10,718 nt of DNA from positions 1 through 10,718 of the forward strand of contig JAJRTX010000035.1 in NCBI GenBank assembly GCA_021545665.1, read 5' to 3'. The notes under the pieces were generated by a model. That model was not told the DNA's origin. It was given only the letters and a program-made list of their open reading frames with translations, and ran no database searches. The translations under genes were made by a program, and so were the position numbers. Source of the stretch: Zetaproteobacteria bacterium. Lineage in GTDB: Bacteria > Pseudomonadota > Zetaproteobacteria > Mariprofundales > Mariprofundaceae. This document shows, one piece after another, positions 1 through 6,535 of the stretch; position 1 is the first letter of the stretch, and the number at the start of each line of letters is the position of its first letter.

Positions 1-36
1 ATACCGTTGCTCCTGGGTAAGCTGCGTGTAGTTCAT
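1..36 (-). CDS. IS30-family transposase, N-terminal 12 codons (runs off the window)
   Basis: Read on the minus strand from the ATG at 36-34, the peptide is MNYTQLTQEQRY. It matches the typical start of IS30-family transposases (M-x-Y-x-Q-L-T-x-x-E/Q-R-Y), which open the N-terminal helix-turn-helix that binds the element's ends. A Shine-Dalgarno stretch (AAAGGAC) lies about 6 bases before the ATG, which supports the start. Only 12 codons are inside the window, so it cannot be said whether the transposase is intact. The family call rests on a short but characteristic N-terminus and on the IS-end-like sequence just upstream. Confidence 0.72.
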   Translation of the reverse strand, partial: MNYTQLTQEQRY

Positions 37-58
37 TTCTTGTCCTTTGATAAGTCGT

Positions 59-102
59 GTTTGAAAAGCGCAAGGCTGCTACCGCAGTTTGCTCTTTCAA
101 AC
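59..102. repeat. Inverted repeat in the IS leader
   Basis: GTTTGAAA at 59-66 and TTTCAAAC at 95-102 are perfect complements separated by 28 bases. They sit between the presumed IS end and the transposase start codon. In RNA they could form a hairpin just upstream of the transposase ribosome binding site and limit read-through translation from outside promoters, but that role is inferred. Confidence 0.4.
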
Positions 103-176
103 GCTCATCAAAGTTGCACTTACGAATTGAATCCGCGAAATATAGTGGAAAATGTATCCACCTAAAGGAGGGAAAT

Positions 177-221
177 ATGTGGAAAGGCAAGCACTCATAT
201 TTCCTTAGTTATGTGTACTGA
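177..221 (+). CDS. Tiny ORF (14 codons) with a strong ribosome binding site
   Basis: The ATG at 177 is preceded by AAAGGAGGG (164-172), the best Shine-Dalgarno match in this part of the window, with a 4-base spacer. The peptide is MWKGKHSYFLSYVY and stops with TGA at 219-221, 12 bases before the next gene's ATG. It may be a leader peptide that couples translation to the 234-584 gene. It may equally be the surviving N-terminus of a small gene whose body was lost by deletion. I do not recognise a family with confidence. The strong start signal is seen directly; the rest is inference. Confidence 0.35.
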   Translation: MWKGKHSYFLSYVY

Positions 222-233
222 AGGAATAGAAGA

Positions 234-584
234 ATGACAACAATTGCAGATGGAGTAATTATTGGTGGTGCAGGAGGAGCAATAGCCGGAATAATGGTTT
301 GGCTAGTTCAGTACACACATGACAAAGCATTGCAAATAATTGAATGTAAACGTGTCTATGAATGGTTGAAGGAAAATACTACATCTGAGCCAGATAACGG
401 AGATCAATTTAAATCAACACGAGCTATAGCGAGTTGGAATAATATTACTGAGGATCGCGTTCGCCATATCTGCAGCCGTGATAAACGCATTTTTTTAAGT
501 ACAGGCGAGAAGCAAGATATGTGGGGCATTTATGAACACGTTCCGAGAAGCGTGTATGAGAAGCGTGGAATTAGATCGCTTTAA
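234..584 (+). CDS. Small membrane-anchored protein of unknown function, cassette-borne
   Basis: The 116-residue product starts at an ATG with AAGGA about 8 bases upstream. Residues 4-26 form one glycine/alanine-rich hydrophobic segment that ends in VWLVQY, a likely single membrane anchor or uncleaved signal. The rest is soluble and mixed in charge. Residues 34-101 contain two predicted helices (around 34-47 and 62-82) and then a short strand-turn-strand (about 86-100), a layout that could be a small winged-helix fold. That is only an impression from the sequence, and no named domain is recognised. The gene is AT-rich compared with the housekeeping genes to the right. It ends about 10 bases before an attC-like palindrome, which is the usual spacing in an integron cassette. 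It is probably a real gene because it has a start signal, a coherent protein and a fitting context. Function is unknown. Confidence 0.6.
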   Translation: MTTIADGVIIGGAGGAIAGIMVWLVQYTHDKALQIIECKRVYEWLKENTTSEPDNGDQFKSTRAIASWNNITEDRVRHICSRDKRIFLSTGEKQDMWGIYEHVPRSVYEKRGIRSL

Positions 585-593
585 ATGAATAGA

Positions 594-676
594 CATATAA
601 CAATGCAATTTCACATTGACACATTTTCCGTTCGAGGTCCCCACTGCAAATGTGCATGTGAATTAATACGTTATGA
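594..676 (+). other. attC-like integron recombination site
   Basis: The left end has ATATAACAA (595-603), similar to the 5' core of many attC sites. The right end has ACGTTATGA (669-677), containing a GTTATG core like that of Vibrio repeats. The two halves pair as an imperfect palindrome. AAATGTG (648-654) and ATGTGAA (656-662) on the right match complements on the left, CACATTT (618-624) and TTCACAT (610-616). The left arm carries extra unpaired bases, as expected for the extrahelical bases of attC. Total length is about 80 bases. The site sits exactly between two short same-strand genes, and the second starts 22 bases after the core. There is no T-run, so a plain terminator is less likely. 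An open 36-codon frame across it (585-695) is judged incidental. Confidence 0.55.
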
Positions 677-695
677 TCTTTTGAGAGTTCCTTGA

Positions 696-1148
696 ATGGC
701 TTATTCAGACCATGTCTCCGAAACATTGTGGAATGAAAGATACAGTTTGTTACGCAAAATTGAGGAAACTGAGTATCATCCAATAGGATCTTATTTACTT
801 AGTCCACAAGGTACGTTGATTACTTATGATATTGAAACTGCATTTTGTGCTGGAGCTTGGGTTTCTGTAATAATTCTTGCGCATGCAGCAATTGATGCAA
901 CTATAAGAGATACCGAACTAGGCGACTATCGCTCCAATTCAAAGGTGATTTTTAATGAAGACCCAGAATTAGAGTGGTTAAGAAAAACTAGAAACGCTTT
1001 AGTTCATGTTTCATGTGAAGGGAAATCAACATTTCTCCCAGAAGGTGAAATGGATAATATGGCTGAATATCATCACTCATTAGAAAACTCAGCAACAAGA
1101 GCAATAAAATTAGTGTTCAAAACAATTTATGCTAGCCCAGGAACATAA
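696..1148 (+). CDS. HEPN-like protein (R-x4-H motif), probable integron cassette gene
   Basis: The product is 150 residues. The sequence LRKTRNALVHV (95-105) contains R99-N100-A-L-V-H104, the R-N-x3-H signature of HEPN-domain ribonucleases. A long hydrophobic to amphipathic helix (about 46-72, rich in A, I, V and ending in IDATIRD) precedes it, as in the helical HEPN bundle. HEPN proteins often act as RNA-cutting toxins or defence effectors, and some are catalytically inactive. Here only the motif is seen and activity is inferred. The start is the ATG at 696, directly after an in-frame TGA; GAGAG at 684-688 is a weak ribosome binding site. The stop codon TAA overlaps the first bases of a second attC-like half-site, a classic cassette arrangement. 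No antitoxin partner is visible unless the neighbouring 234-584 gene plays that part. Composition is AT-rich, which suggests transfer. Confidence 0.65.
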   Translation: MAYSDHVSETLWNERYSLLRKIEETEYHPIGSYLLSPQGTLITYDIETAFCAGAWVSVIILAHAAIDATIRDTELGDYRSNSKVIFNEDPELEWLRKTRNALVHVSCEGKSTFLPEGEMDNMAEYHHSLENSATRAIKLVFKTIYASPGT

Positions 1149-1170
1149 CAAGGTTGAAGGGGACGCTTTC
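1144..1170 (+). other. Left half of a second attC-like site, apparently truncated
   Basis: CATAACAAGGTTGAAGGGGACGC follows the pattern of the left side of many attC sites: a core ending in AAC, then AA, then a T-C/G-AAG..GACGC box. It overlaps the stop codon of the HEPN-like gene. The expected complementary right half (GCGTC...GTTATG) is not found in the next 100 bases, so the site appears cut off or decayed. This would mark the end of the cassette remnant, with chromosomal sequence following. Confidence 0.4.
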
Positions 1171-1257
1171 TTTTTTCTTGGAAAGGTAATCGATCAAAGG
1201 TAAATGAAGGCATAAAGCTATTTCCCGGCATGATTGGAGTGGATTACAGGAATGAGC

Positions 1258-2943
1258 ATGGATCAATCAAAGAGATGCGAGATAGTCAAAGCTTATCATG
1301 AGCAAACCAAACATCATGCTCACCGTTATGCTCGGTCTTTGGGATATATGGATTGGAATAATCAGCCAGTTCCCTTTCGATTATTTGAGGGGGCTCCCCA
1401 GATTCAACTGCCTTTGATTGATGAGGATCGGGGACTGCCTTATTCAGCGCTTTACGAATCCCGTGAAGATTTGCCGGATTTGATTTCTATCGAATCCGTT
1501 GCTCATATGCTGGAATTGAGCATGGGACTTTCGGCCTGGAAAAAAATCGACACGTCCGAATGGGCGCTAAGGATGAATCCTTCCAGCGGTAATTTACATC
1601 CAACGGAATGTTATCTGGTATTACCTGATCTGCCTCACCAGCAGGCTTGCATTACCCACTACAATCCTTATCTGCATGTTCTCGAAGAGAGGGCTCTTGT
1701 TGACCGGAAACAGGCAGCAGGGCTTAACGATTGCGGGGGTTTCGGAATTATTCTGACCAGCATCCCCTGGCGGGAGGCCTGGAAGTATGGCGAGCGGGCA
1801 TTTCGATATTGCCAGCATGATCTGGGGCATGCCTTGGGGGCGCTGCGTTTTGCCTGTAATCTGAACAGCTGGAAGATGACGATTATTCCACAGGTTTCTG
1901 AAAAAACACTGGATCAGTTTTTGGGCTTTGATCAATTGGAGTGGGTGGAAGGCGAGCCGGAACATGCTGATTGCCTTTGTTGGGTGCACAGTAAACATGA
2001 CGACGCACAGGAAATATCGGAATGGTTCAGCTCTGTGGAAGAACTTGAATATGAGCACCATCCCAATCAGCTAAGCCCGGAGCATGTGGACTGGGAAATC
2101 ATCGAGATGGTTCGCAAGGCAAGCCAGACAGAGGATTCTGTTTTCCCTGAAACTTCGAACTACTCGAAATCCGCTCATCATTATTTCAGCTCCTCGCTCG
2201 CTGCTGAAGCCATTATCAGAAAGAGGCGCAGCGCACAAAAATTTGACCGGCAGAAGAGCCGGACAGAGTTGTCCACTTTTACCGATATGCTGGAGAAAAC
2301 CCTGCCGGGAAGCGGTTGTCCTTTTGATGTGTTTCCTTATCAGCCTCAGGTTCATCTCGCCATATTTGTTCATGCCGTGGATGACCTTGAGCCGGGCCTT
2401 TATATGCTGGTGCGGAATGCCGGGCATTTTGAATCGTTGAAAAACCGAATGCATTCGAGTTTTGACTGGTTTCAAGTCAGGGAAGGCCTGCCTTTATACC
2501 TGTTGCAAACGGGCGATTTCAGAGCCAGGGCGCAATCGGTGAGCTGCGCACAGGCCATTGCAGGTGATAGCGCCTTCTCCCTTGGTATGCTGGCCCACTT
2601 TGATCCTGTTTTAATGGAAACCCCTTCGATGTATCCCAGACTGTTCTGGGAAACCGGTTTGATCGGTCAGGTGCTCTATCTGGAAGCAGAGGCTCACGAT
2701 CTGCGAGGTACCGGCATTGGTTGTTTTCTTGATGATCCGATGCATAACATACTTGGGCTCAAGGGCGGTGAATGGCAAAGCCTTTACCACTTCACAGTTG
2801 GCAAACATGTAAACGATGCCCGCCTGGAAACCAAACTCCCTTATTTTTACTTAGGGTCTGTTAATACTAATTCTGATCGAAGCGCTGCTGTCCCAAATAA
2901 GGCCAGTCAAGGCGTGAGGAGTAACAATGGTGAATCCAAATGA
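1258..2943 (+). CDS. SagB/nitroreductase-like flavoprotein with two tandem domains
   Basis: The product is about 561 residues with two copies of the nitroreductase-type FMN fold. The first copy (about 75-245) holds RMNPSSGNLHPTE at 105-117 and a long helix at 178-199 starting GERAFRYCQHD. Both are typical of the SagB/ThcOx group. The second copy (about 310-545) holds RRSAQKF at 323-329 and GTGIGCFLDD at 484-493. SagB-type enzymes with a known role oxidise azolines to azoles in thiazole/oxazole-modified peptides. Stand-alone double-domain members such as this are common in environmental proteobacteria, and their substrate is unknown. No YcaO cyclodehydratase or precursor peptide is seen here. 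The start is chosen at the ATG at 1258 because AGGA (1248-1251) is 6 bases upstream. The ATG at 1252 is too close to that site, and the frame also opens from a TTG at 1234. The gene converges with tldE and probably stands alone. Confidence 0.8.
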   Translation: MDQSKRCEIVKAYHEQTKHHAHRYARSLGYMDWNNQPVPFRLFEGAPQIQLPLIDEDRGLPYSALYESREDLPDLISIESVAHMLELSMGLSAWKKIDTSEWALRMNPSSGNLHPTECYLVLPDLPHQQACITHYNPYLHVLEERALVDRKQAAGLNDCGGFGIILTSIPWREAWKYGERAFRYCQHDLGHALGALRFACNLNSWKMTIIPQVSEKTLDQFLGFDQLEWVEGEPEHADCLCWVHSKHDDAQEISEWFSSVEELEYEHHPNQLSPEHVDWEIIEMVRKASQTEDSVFPETSNYSKSAHHYFSSSLAAEAIIRKRRSAQKFDRQKSRTELSTFTDMLEKTLPGSGCPFDVFPYQPQVHLAIFVHAVDDLEPGLYMLVRNAGHFESLKNRMHSSFDWFQVREGLPLYLLQTGDFRARAQSVSCAQAIAGDSAFSLGMLAHFDPVLMETPSMYPRLFWETGLIGQVLYLEAEAHDLRGTGIGCFLDDPMHNILGLKGGEWQSLYHFTVGKHVNDARLETKLPYFYLGSVNTNSDRSAAVPNKASQGVRSNNGESK

Positions 2944-2980
2944 ACGACGAGCAACGCTGAATGGCCTCATTTGGGAGTTC

Positions 2981-3006
2981 CAGGGATGCAATACTTAATT
3001 GCCCTG
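2981..3006. terminator. Weak hairpin between convergent genes
   Basis: CAGG (2981-2984) plus GCAAT (2988-2992) pair with ATTGC (2998-3002) plus CCTG (3003-3006). The stem has a 3-base bulge and the loop is ACTTA. It lies in the gap between the convergent SagB-like gene and tldE, where a shared terminator is expected. No T-run follows on either strand, so intrinsic termination is doubtful. Confidence 0.3.
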
Positions 3007-3049
3007 TTGCTTCGATCCCTTATGATTTCTTGCCAGTGTGGTTTCTCGA

Positions 3050-4411
3050 TCAGGCCGCTACGGTCATGCCGGAGATGGCTATGCTGGGGGCGGCGCTGGA
3101 GCCGAACCAGGTTAGATCTGAACCGACGTAGCTTATATTGGCGAACATGTCTTTCAGGTTTCCGGCTATGGTGATGCCCTGAACCGGGGCGGCTATTTTT
3201 CCGTCTTTAATCAGAAAACCACCGGCACCTCTGGAATAATCTCCGGTTACACCGTTAATGCCAAAGCCGATCAGTTCCGTGACCAGAAGCCCCGTGTCTA
3301 TGTTCTGCAATATTGTAGACTGATCCTGTTCTCCGGGCTGCCAGATTAAGTTGGATGAGCCAATACCAATATCTCCGGTCAGTCCGCGCCGGGCGTTACC
3401 TGTAGCCTGGAGACCGAGGCGTCTGGCGGCATATCGGTCAGTAAGAAAACCGGTCAAACGGCCCGATTCAATAATAGTGCGAGGTGTGCATTTGGTTCCT
3501 TCGCCATCGAACAGGCGATTGCCCAGACCGTCAGCATGATTAGGATGATCCTCAATGTTTACGAAACCGGGGAAAATCATCTCTCCATTACTGTCGCCTA
3601 GAAAAGAGGTCTGATGTAAAACAGATCGGCCATTAATTGCACTGATCAGATGTCCAAGCAGGGAAGTGGCGATGCGTGGTTCGAAAACTACGTTGACTGG
3701 CCCACTTTCCATGATTGCCGGATTCAGGCTGTTCACTGCTCTTGACGCTGCTTCTTCAGCGATGAGTTTCGGGCTGCGCAAAGCATCGGCATGCAGTGTG
3801 CGATGCCAGGCATAGTCACCTCGCATGCCATCGCCTGTTCCGGCAATGACAGAAATACTCAGCGCAGCAGAGGATTTGCCATACTCGGCGGCAAAACCGT
3901 CGGATGAGGCATAGGCGACCTGGCTGTTGCCGAAACTTGCCTCAGAACCCTCACTGTTGGTGATCAGTTCAGAGTAGGCGCGTGCATGTTCCTCACATTC
4001 CAGAGCTGCAGTTTTTGCCTGTTCCATATTCCAGCCGCAGCCATTGTCCGTATGTTGCTCCGACCAGTCGGCAAGTTCTTTATCTGTTGGGTGATCCGCC
4101 CCCACAGGGGGCACAGCATCCGGGTCCGGTTCTGAAATTTGTGCCATGGCGATGACCTGAGCTGCAAGCTGTTTAAGGCCTTGTTCGGACATGTCGGATG
4201 TGGAAGCCGTGGCCACAGCAAGGCCTTTGGGTGTTTCGATAAAAGCCCGCAAACCGATGCCCTGCGCATCTTCACGTTCTATAGATTCAACAGCACCATT
4301 GCGGATGCTGACAGAGTCTCCGGTATTGCAAATAGCCAGAGCATCGGCATGTACTGCCCCGGCTTTTGCGGCAGCTTCGATGAGTTGTTTGCTCAGTTGA
4401 TTAATGTTCAT
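3050..4411 (-). CDS. tldE: TldE/PmbA, subunit of the TldD/TldE metalloprotease
   Basis: The 453-residue product has the normal length for TldE (PmbA). It lacks the HExxxH zinc motif, as expected for the non-metal-binding partner. The C-terminal half has the conserved GFGINGVTGDYSRGAGGF segment near residues 382-400. An earlier segment, TGFLTDRYAARRLG, corresponds to the conserved region shared with TldD. In Escherichia coli TldD and TldE form a cytoplasmic heterodimer that degrades unfolded peptides, removes the microcin B17 leader and degrades the CcdA antitoxin. The gene starts inside the end of tldD with a 4-base ATGA overlap and GGAA about 7 bases upstream, so it is translationally coupled and co-transcribed. 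It is intact as far as can be seen. Confidence 0.93.
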   Translation of the reverse strand: MNINQLSKQLIEAAAKAGAVHADALAICNTGDSVSIRNGAVESIEREDAQGIGLRAFIETPKGLAVATASTSDMSEQGLKQLAAQVIAMAQISEPDPDAVPPVGADHPTDKELADWSEQHTDNGCGWNMEQAKTAALECEEHARAYSELITNSEGSEASFGNSQVAYASSDGFAAEYGKSSAALSISVIAGTGDGMRGDYAWHRTLHADALRSPKLIAEEAASRAVNSLNPAIMESGPVNVVFEPRIATSLLGHLISAINGRSVLHQTSFLGDSNGEMIFPGFVNIEDHPNHADGLGNRLFDGEGTKCTPRTIIESGRLTGFLTDRYAARRLGLQATGNARRGLTGDIGIGSSNLIWQPGEQDQSTILQNIDTGLLVTELIGFGINGVTGDYSRGAGGFLIKDGKIAAPVQGITIAGNLKDMFANISYVGSDLTWFGSSAAPSIAISGMTVAA

Positions 4412-5841
4412 GATTCGGTTCCGCCCACTGTGAGCTTGTCAATGCGAATTGTCGGAAGACCCACACCTACCGGCACCGATTGGCCGCCTTTGCCACAGGT
4501 GCCGACACCCGGATCAAGAGCCAAGTCATTGCCGATCATGGAAACCTTTTGTAATACTTCATGTCCGGCACCAATCAATGTGGCTCCTTTGACAGGATAC
4601 TGAATTTTTCCATTTTCAACGTAATAGGCTTCGGAGGTAGTGAAAACAAATTTGCCGGATGTGATATCTACCTGTCCGCCACCAAAATTCACAGCGTAAA
4701 TGCCGCGATCCAGTGAGGCGATGATATCGTCCGGATTATCCGGGCCTGCCAGCATGAAGGTATTGGTCATGCGCGGCAGCACCGGATGTGAATAGGATTG
4801 ACGCCGCCCGTTACCTGTCGGCTGCATACCCATCAGTCGAGCATTCTGTCTGTCCATCAGATAGCTGATCAGAATACCATCTTCAATCAGCACAGTGCGT
4901 GTGGTGGGGCTGCCCTCATCATCAACAGTCAGTGATCCACGGCGTTCATTTATAGTGCCGTCATCAACGACTGTTATGCCTTTAGCGGCCACCTGTTTGC
5001 CTAGTTTTTCTGAAAAAACAGAGGTGCCCTTGCGATTGAAATCGCCTTCCAGGCCATGACCAATCGCCTCATGCAGTAAAATGCCGGGCCAGCCGGGGCC
5101 AAGCACAACCGGCATTGAGCCTGCTGGAGCTGCATGTGCATCCAGATTCAGCAGCGCCAATCGAACAGCCTCCCTGACCAGTTTTTCGGCCTCTTCGCCC
5201 TGCATCATTCGATCCAGAGAAAAACGTCCACCACCGCCGGCACTGCCGGTTTCCCGCTTGCCATTCTGCTCGACTACAACTGAAATATTCAGCCGCACCA
5301 GTGGTCTGGCATCATGAATATGGGCACCATCCATACGGATGATATGAATATCGGAAAATGAGGAGGAAACATTGGCAAAAACCTGCTGCACGCGAGGGTC
5401 GAGACTGCGAGCCAGCGTATCGAGGCGCTCAAGTAAATCCTTACGCGTACTGAATGTAACTCCGGTCGCCGGATTTTCCGACTGATATAATTTCGGGACA
5501 GGGCGCTTATTATAAATAGCAACCGGCGCAGGGTTTGTGCCACTCTCCGCGATGGCCCGGGCTGATCGGGCAGCCTGCATCAGTGCTGAGGTCTCCAGTC
5601 TGTCGGTAAAAGCATGACCGGCTGACTCAGCCTTGATCACGCGTGCACCCAGTCCCTGATGAGTGGATGCCGAAACATGTTTTACCCGTCCTTCCTCCAG
5701 GGCCAGTGATTCTGAGCATGTGTGCTCAAGGTATAAATCACCATCATCGGCACCGGCGGGCAGCATGTGTGATAAAACAGATTGCAGGATTTCAGTTGCG
5801 ATGGGGAGGGGATTGATTTCGGCCATATGCGGAATCTTCAT
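4408..5841 (-). CDS. tldD: TldD, zinc metalloprotease subunit
   Basis: The 477-residue product has the zinc motif HEAIGHGLEGD (H257, E258, H262), and the additional metal-ligand region GTCGKGGQSVPVG around C449. Both define TldD of peptidase family U62/M103. Together with TldE it forms the protease that threads and cuts unstructured peptides from a closed chamber. The start is taken at the ATG at 5841. It lacks an obvious ribosome binding site, and the in-frame ATG at 5826 (MAEINPL) is a reasonable alternative with a weak GAAG. The gene is first in a two-gene operon with tldE, behind a promoter-like sequence about 35-60 bases upstream. Confidence 0.95.
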   Translation of the reverse strand: MKIPHMAEINPLPIATEILQSVLSHMLPAGADDGDLYLEHTCSESLALEEGRVKHVSASTHQGLGARVIKAESAGHAFTDRLETSALMQAARSARAIAESGTNPAPVAIYNKRPVPKLYQSENPATGVTFSTRKDLLERLDTLARSLDPRVQQVFANVSSSFSDIHIIRMDGAHIHDARPLVRLNISVVVEQNGKRETGSAGGGGRFSLDRMMQGEEAEKLVREAVRLALLNLDAHAAPAGSMPVVLGPGWPGILLHEAIGHGLEGDFNRKGTSVFSEKLGKQVAAKGITVVDDGTINERRGSLTVDDEGSPTTRTVLIEDGILISYLMDRQNARLMGMQPTGNGRRQSYSHPVLPRMTNTFMLAGPDNPDDIIASLDRGIYAVNFGGGQVDITSGKFVFTTSEAYYVENGKIQYPVKGATLIGAGHEVLQKVSMIGNDLALDPGVGTCGKGGQSVPVGVGLPTIRIDKLTVGGTES

Positions 5842-5874
5842 GTGTATAGATGAGAGTCAAGGGGTTCAACCCGG

Positions 5875-5903
5875 ATTATGTATAAATCGTTGCGATGACC
5901 CAA
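5875..5903 (-). promoter_or_regulatory. Probable sigma-70-type promoter of tldD-tldE
   Basis: On the minus strand TTGGGT (5903-5898) and CATAAT (5880-5875) are separated by exactly 17 bases and point at tldD. The -10 box is 34 bases upstream of the ATG. Between them lies GGGTTCAACCC (5862-5872), a short perfect palindrome that could be an operator or 5' hairpin. The rest of the gap up to about 6082 shows no gene or clear motif. Confidence 0.5.
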
Positions 5904-6082
5904 AGGTGTTAGCAACAAATAGACTTGTTCAGTTTTACGCCCGAGACATATTCTGAACTTTGAAACTTCGGCAGAGAGATTTAACACATGTATTGCATTG
6001 ACCGTTTGAATCGAAGGCCGGAAGTTGTCATCCAGACTTTTGCAAGTGGCTCAAATGCCTGGCGCAGTAGAATGCTGAGGTT

Positions 6083-6118
6083 ATAAAAACAAAAAAGGCA
6101 GGGGGGAGCCCCTGCCTT
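6083..6118 (-). terminator. Rho-independent terminator of trxA
   Basis: A perfect 10-bp stem is formed by AAGGCAGGGG (6095-6104) and CCCCTGCCTT (6109-6118) around a GGAG loop. On the minus strand it is followed by TTTTGTTTTTAT (6094-6083). It starts about 20 bases after the trxA stop codon. The stem also reads on the plus strand but has no T-run there, so it serves trxA. Confidence 0.9.
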
Positions 6119-6137
6119 AAATAGATGCAATGTTGAA

Positions 6138-6470
6138 TTAGTCGAGATGCTCGTCGATAAATTCGTTCAGTTTGGCCTTGTTAACAGCGCCAACCTTGGT
6201 TCCCTGAACATTACCACCGTTGAACAGCATCAGGGTAGGGATACCACGAACACCATATTTTCCCGGTGTATTGGGGTTATCATCAATATTAATTTTAGCA
6301 ATTGTGACCTGGCCTTGCTTCTCGCCAGCTATTTCATCCAGAATTGGTGCGATTTGTTTGCAAGGGCCGCACCATGGAGCCCAGAAATCAACCACGACCG
6401 GGCCGGATGCTTTTAGTACATCAGCATCAAAGCTTTCGTCGCTAACATGAATTATAAGATCAGAAGCCAT
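6138..6470 (-). CDS. trxA: Thioredoxin
   Basis: The 110-residue product has the redox motif WCGPC at 33-37 (in [14 protein letters not shown]) and the conserved cis-proline in [12 protein letters not shown]. It is a cytoplasmic protein that reduces disulfides in target enzymes such as ribonucleotide reductase. The frame is open 21 codons further upstream (to 6533). The ATG at 6470 is chosen because AGAGGA stands 6 bases before it, the length then fits the family, and the extra N-terminus has no thioredoxin character. A TTGACG hexamer at 6533-6528 (minus strand) is a possible -35 box but has only a weak -10 partner. The gene is divergent from the methyltransferase gene at 6536 and is a single-gene unit closed by its own terminator. 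Confidence 0.95.
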   Translation of the reverse strand: MASDLIIHVSDESFDADVLKASGPVVVDFWAPWCGPCKQIAPILDEIAGEKQGQVTIAKINIDDNPNTPGKYGVRGIPTLMLFNGGNVQGTKVGAVNKAKLNEFIDEHLD

Positions 6471-6535
6471 CGATATTCCTCTTCGTTTGTTTAGGATGTT
6501 CGACAAGTTAATCCGGGGGGATAAAAGCGTCAACC

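Larger units (their letters stand above)
1..138 (-). mobile_element. End of an IS30-family insertion sequence
   Basis: The transposase start at 1-36 is preceded on the minus strand by about 100 bases of non-coding sequence. This stretch ends with GGATTCAATTCGTAAGTGCA (minus strand, about 135-116), which resembles the terminal inverted repeats of IS30 elements (GGATTCAA..AAGTGCAA). The outer boundary is therefore placed near 130-138, but the exact base is uncertain because the other end is outside the window. An 8-bp inverted repeat lies between the end and the transposase start. No target-site duplication can be tested here. Confidence 0.6.

Noticed and set aside
594..676. Palindrome read as an intrinsic terminator
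   Set aside because: The stem is long and bulged, with a large loop and no T-run after it. The end sequences fit an attC site better.
585..695. 36-codon ORF between the two cassette genes, ending one base before the next ATG
   Set aside because: It lies entirely within the attC-like palindrome, has no ribosome binding site and its peptide looks random. The frame is probably open by chance.
3964..4603. ORFs of 60-150 codons on both strands inside tldE and tldD
   Set aside because: They overlap strongly conserved protease genes and show no family features, so they are shadows.
5942..6082. Possible small RNA or gene between tldD and trxA
   Set aside because: No ORF with a start signal, no strong stem with a T-run on the plus strand, and no tRNA-like fold were seen.
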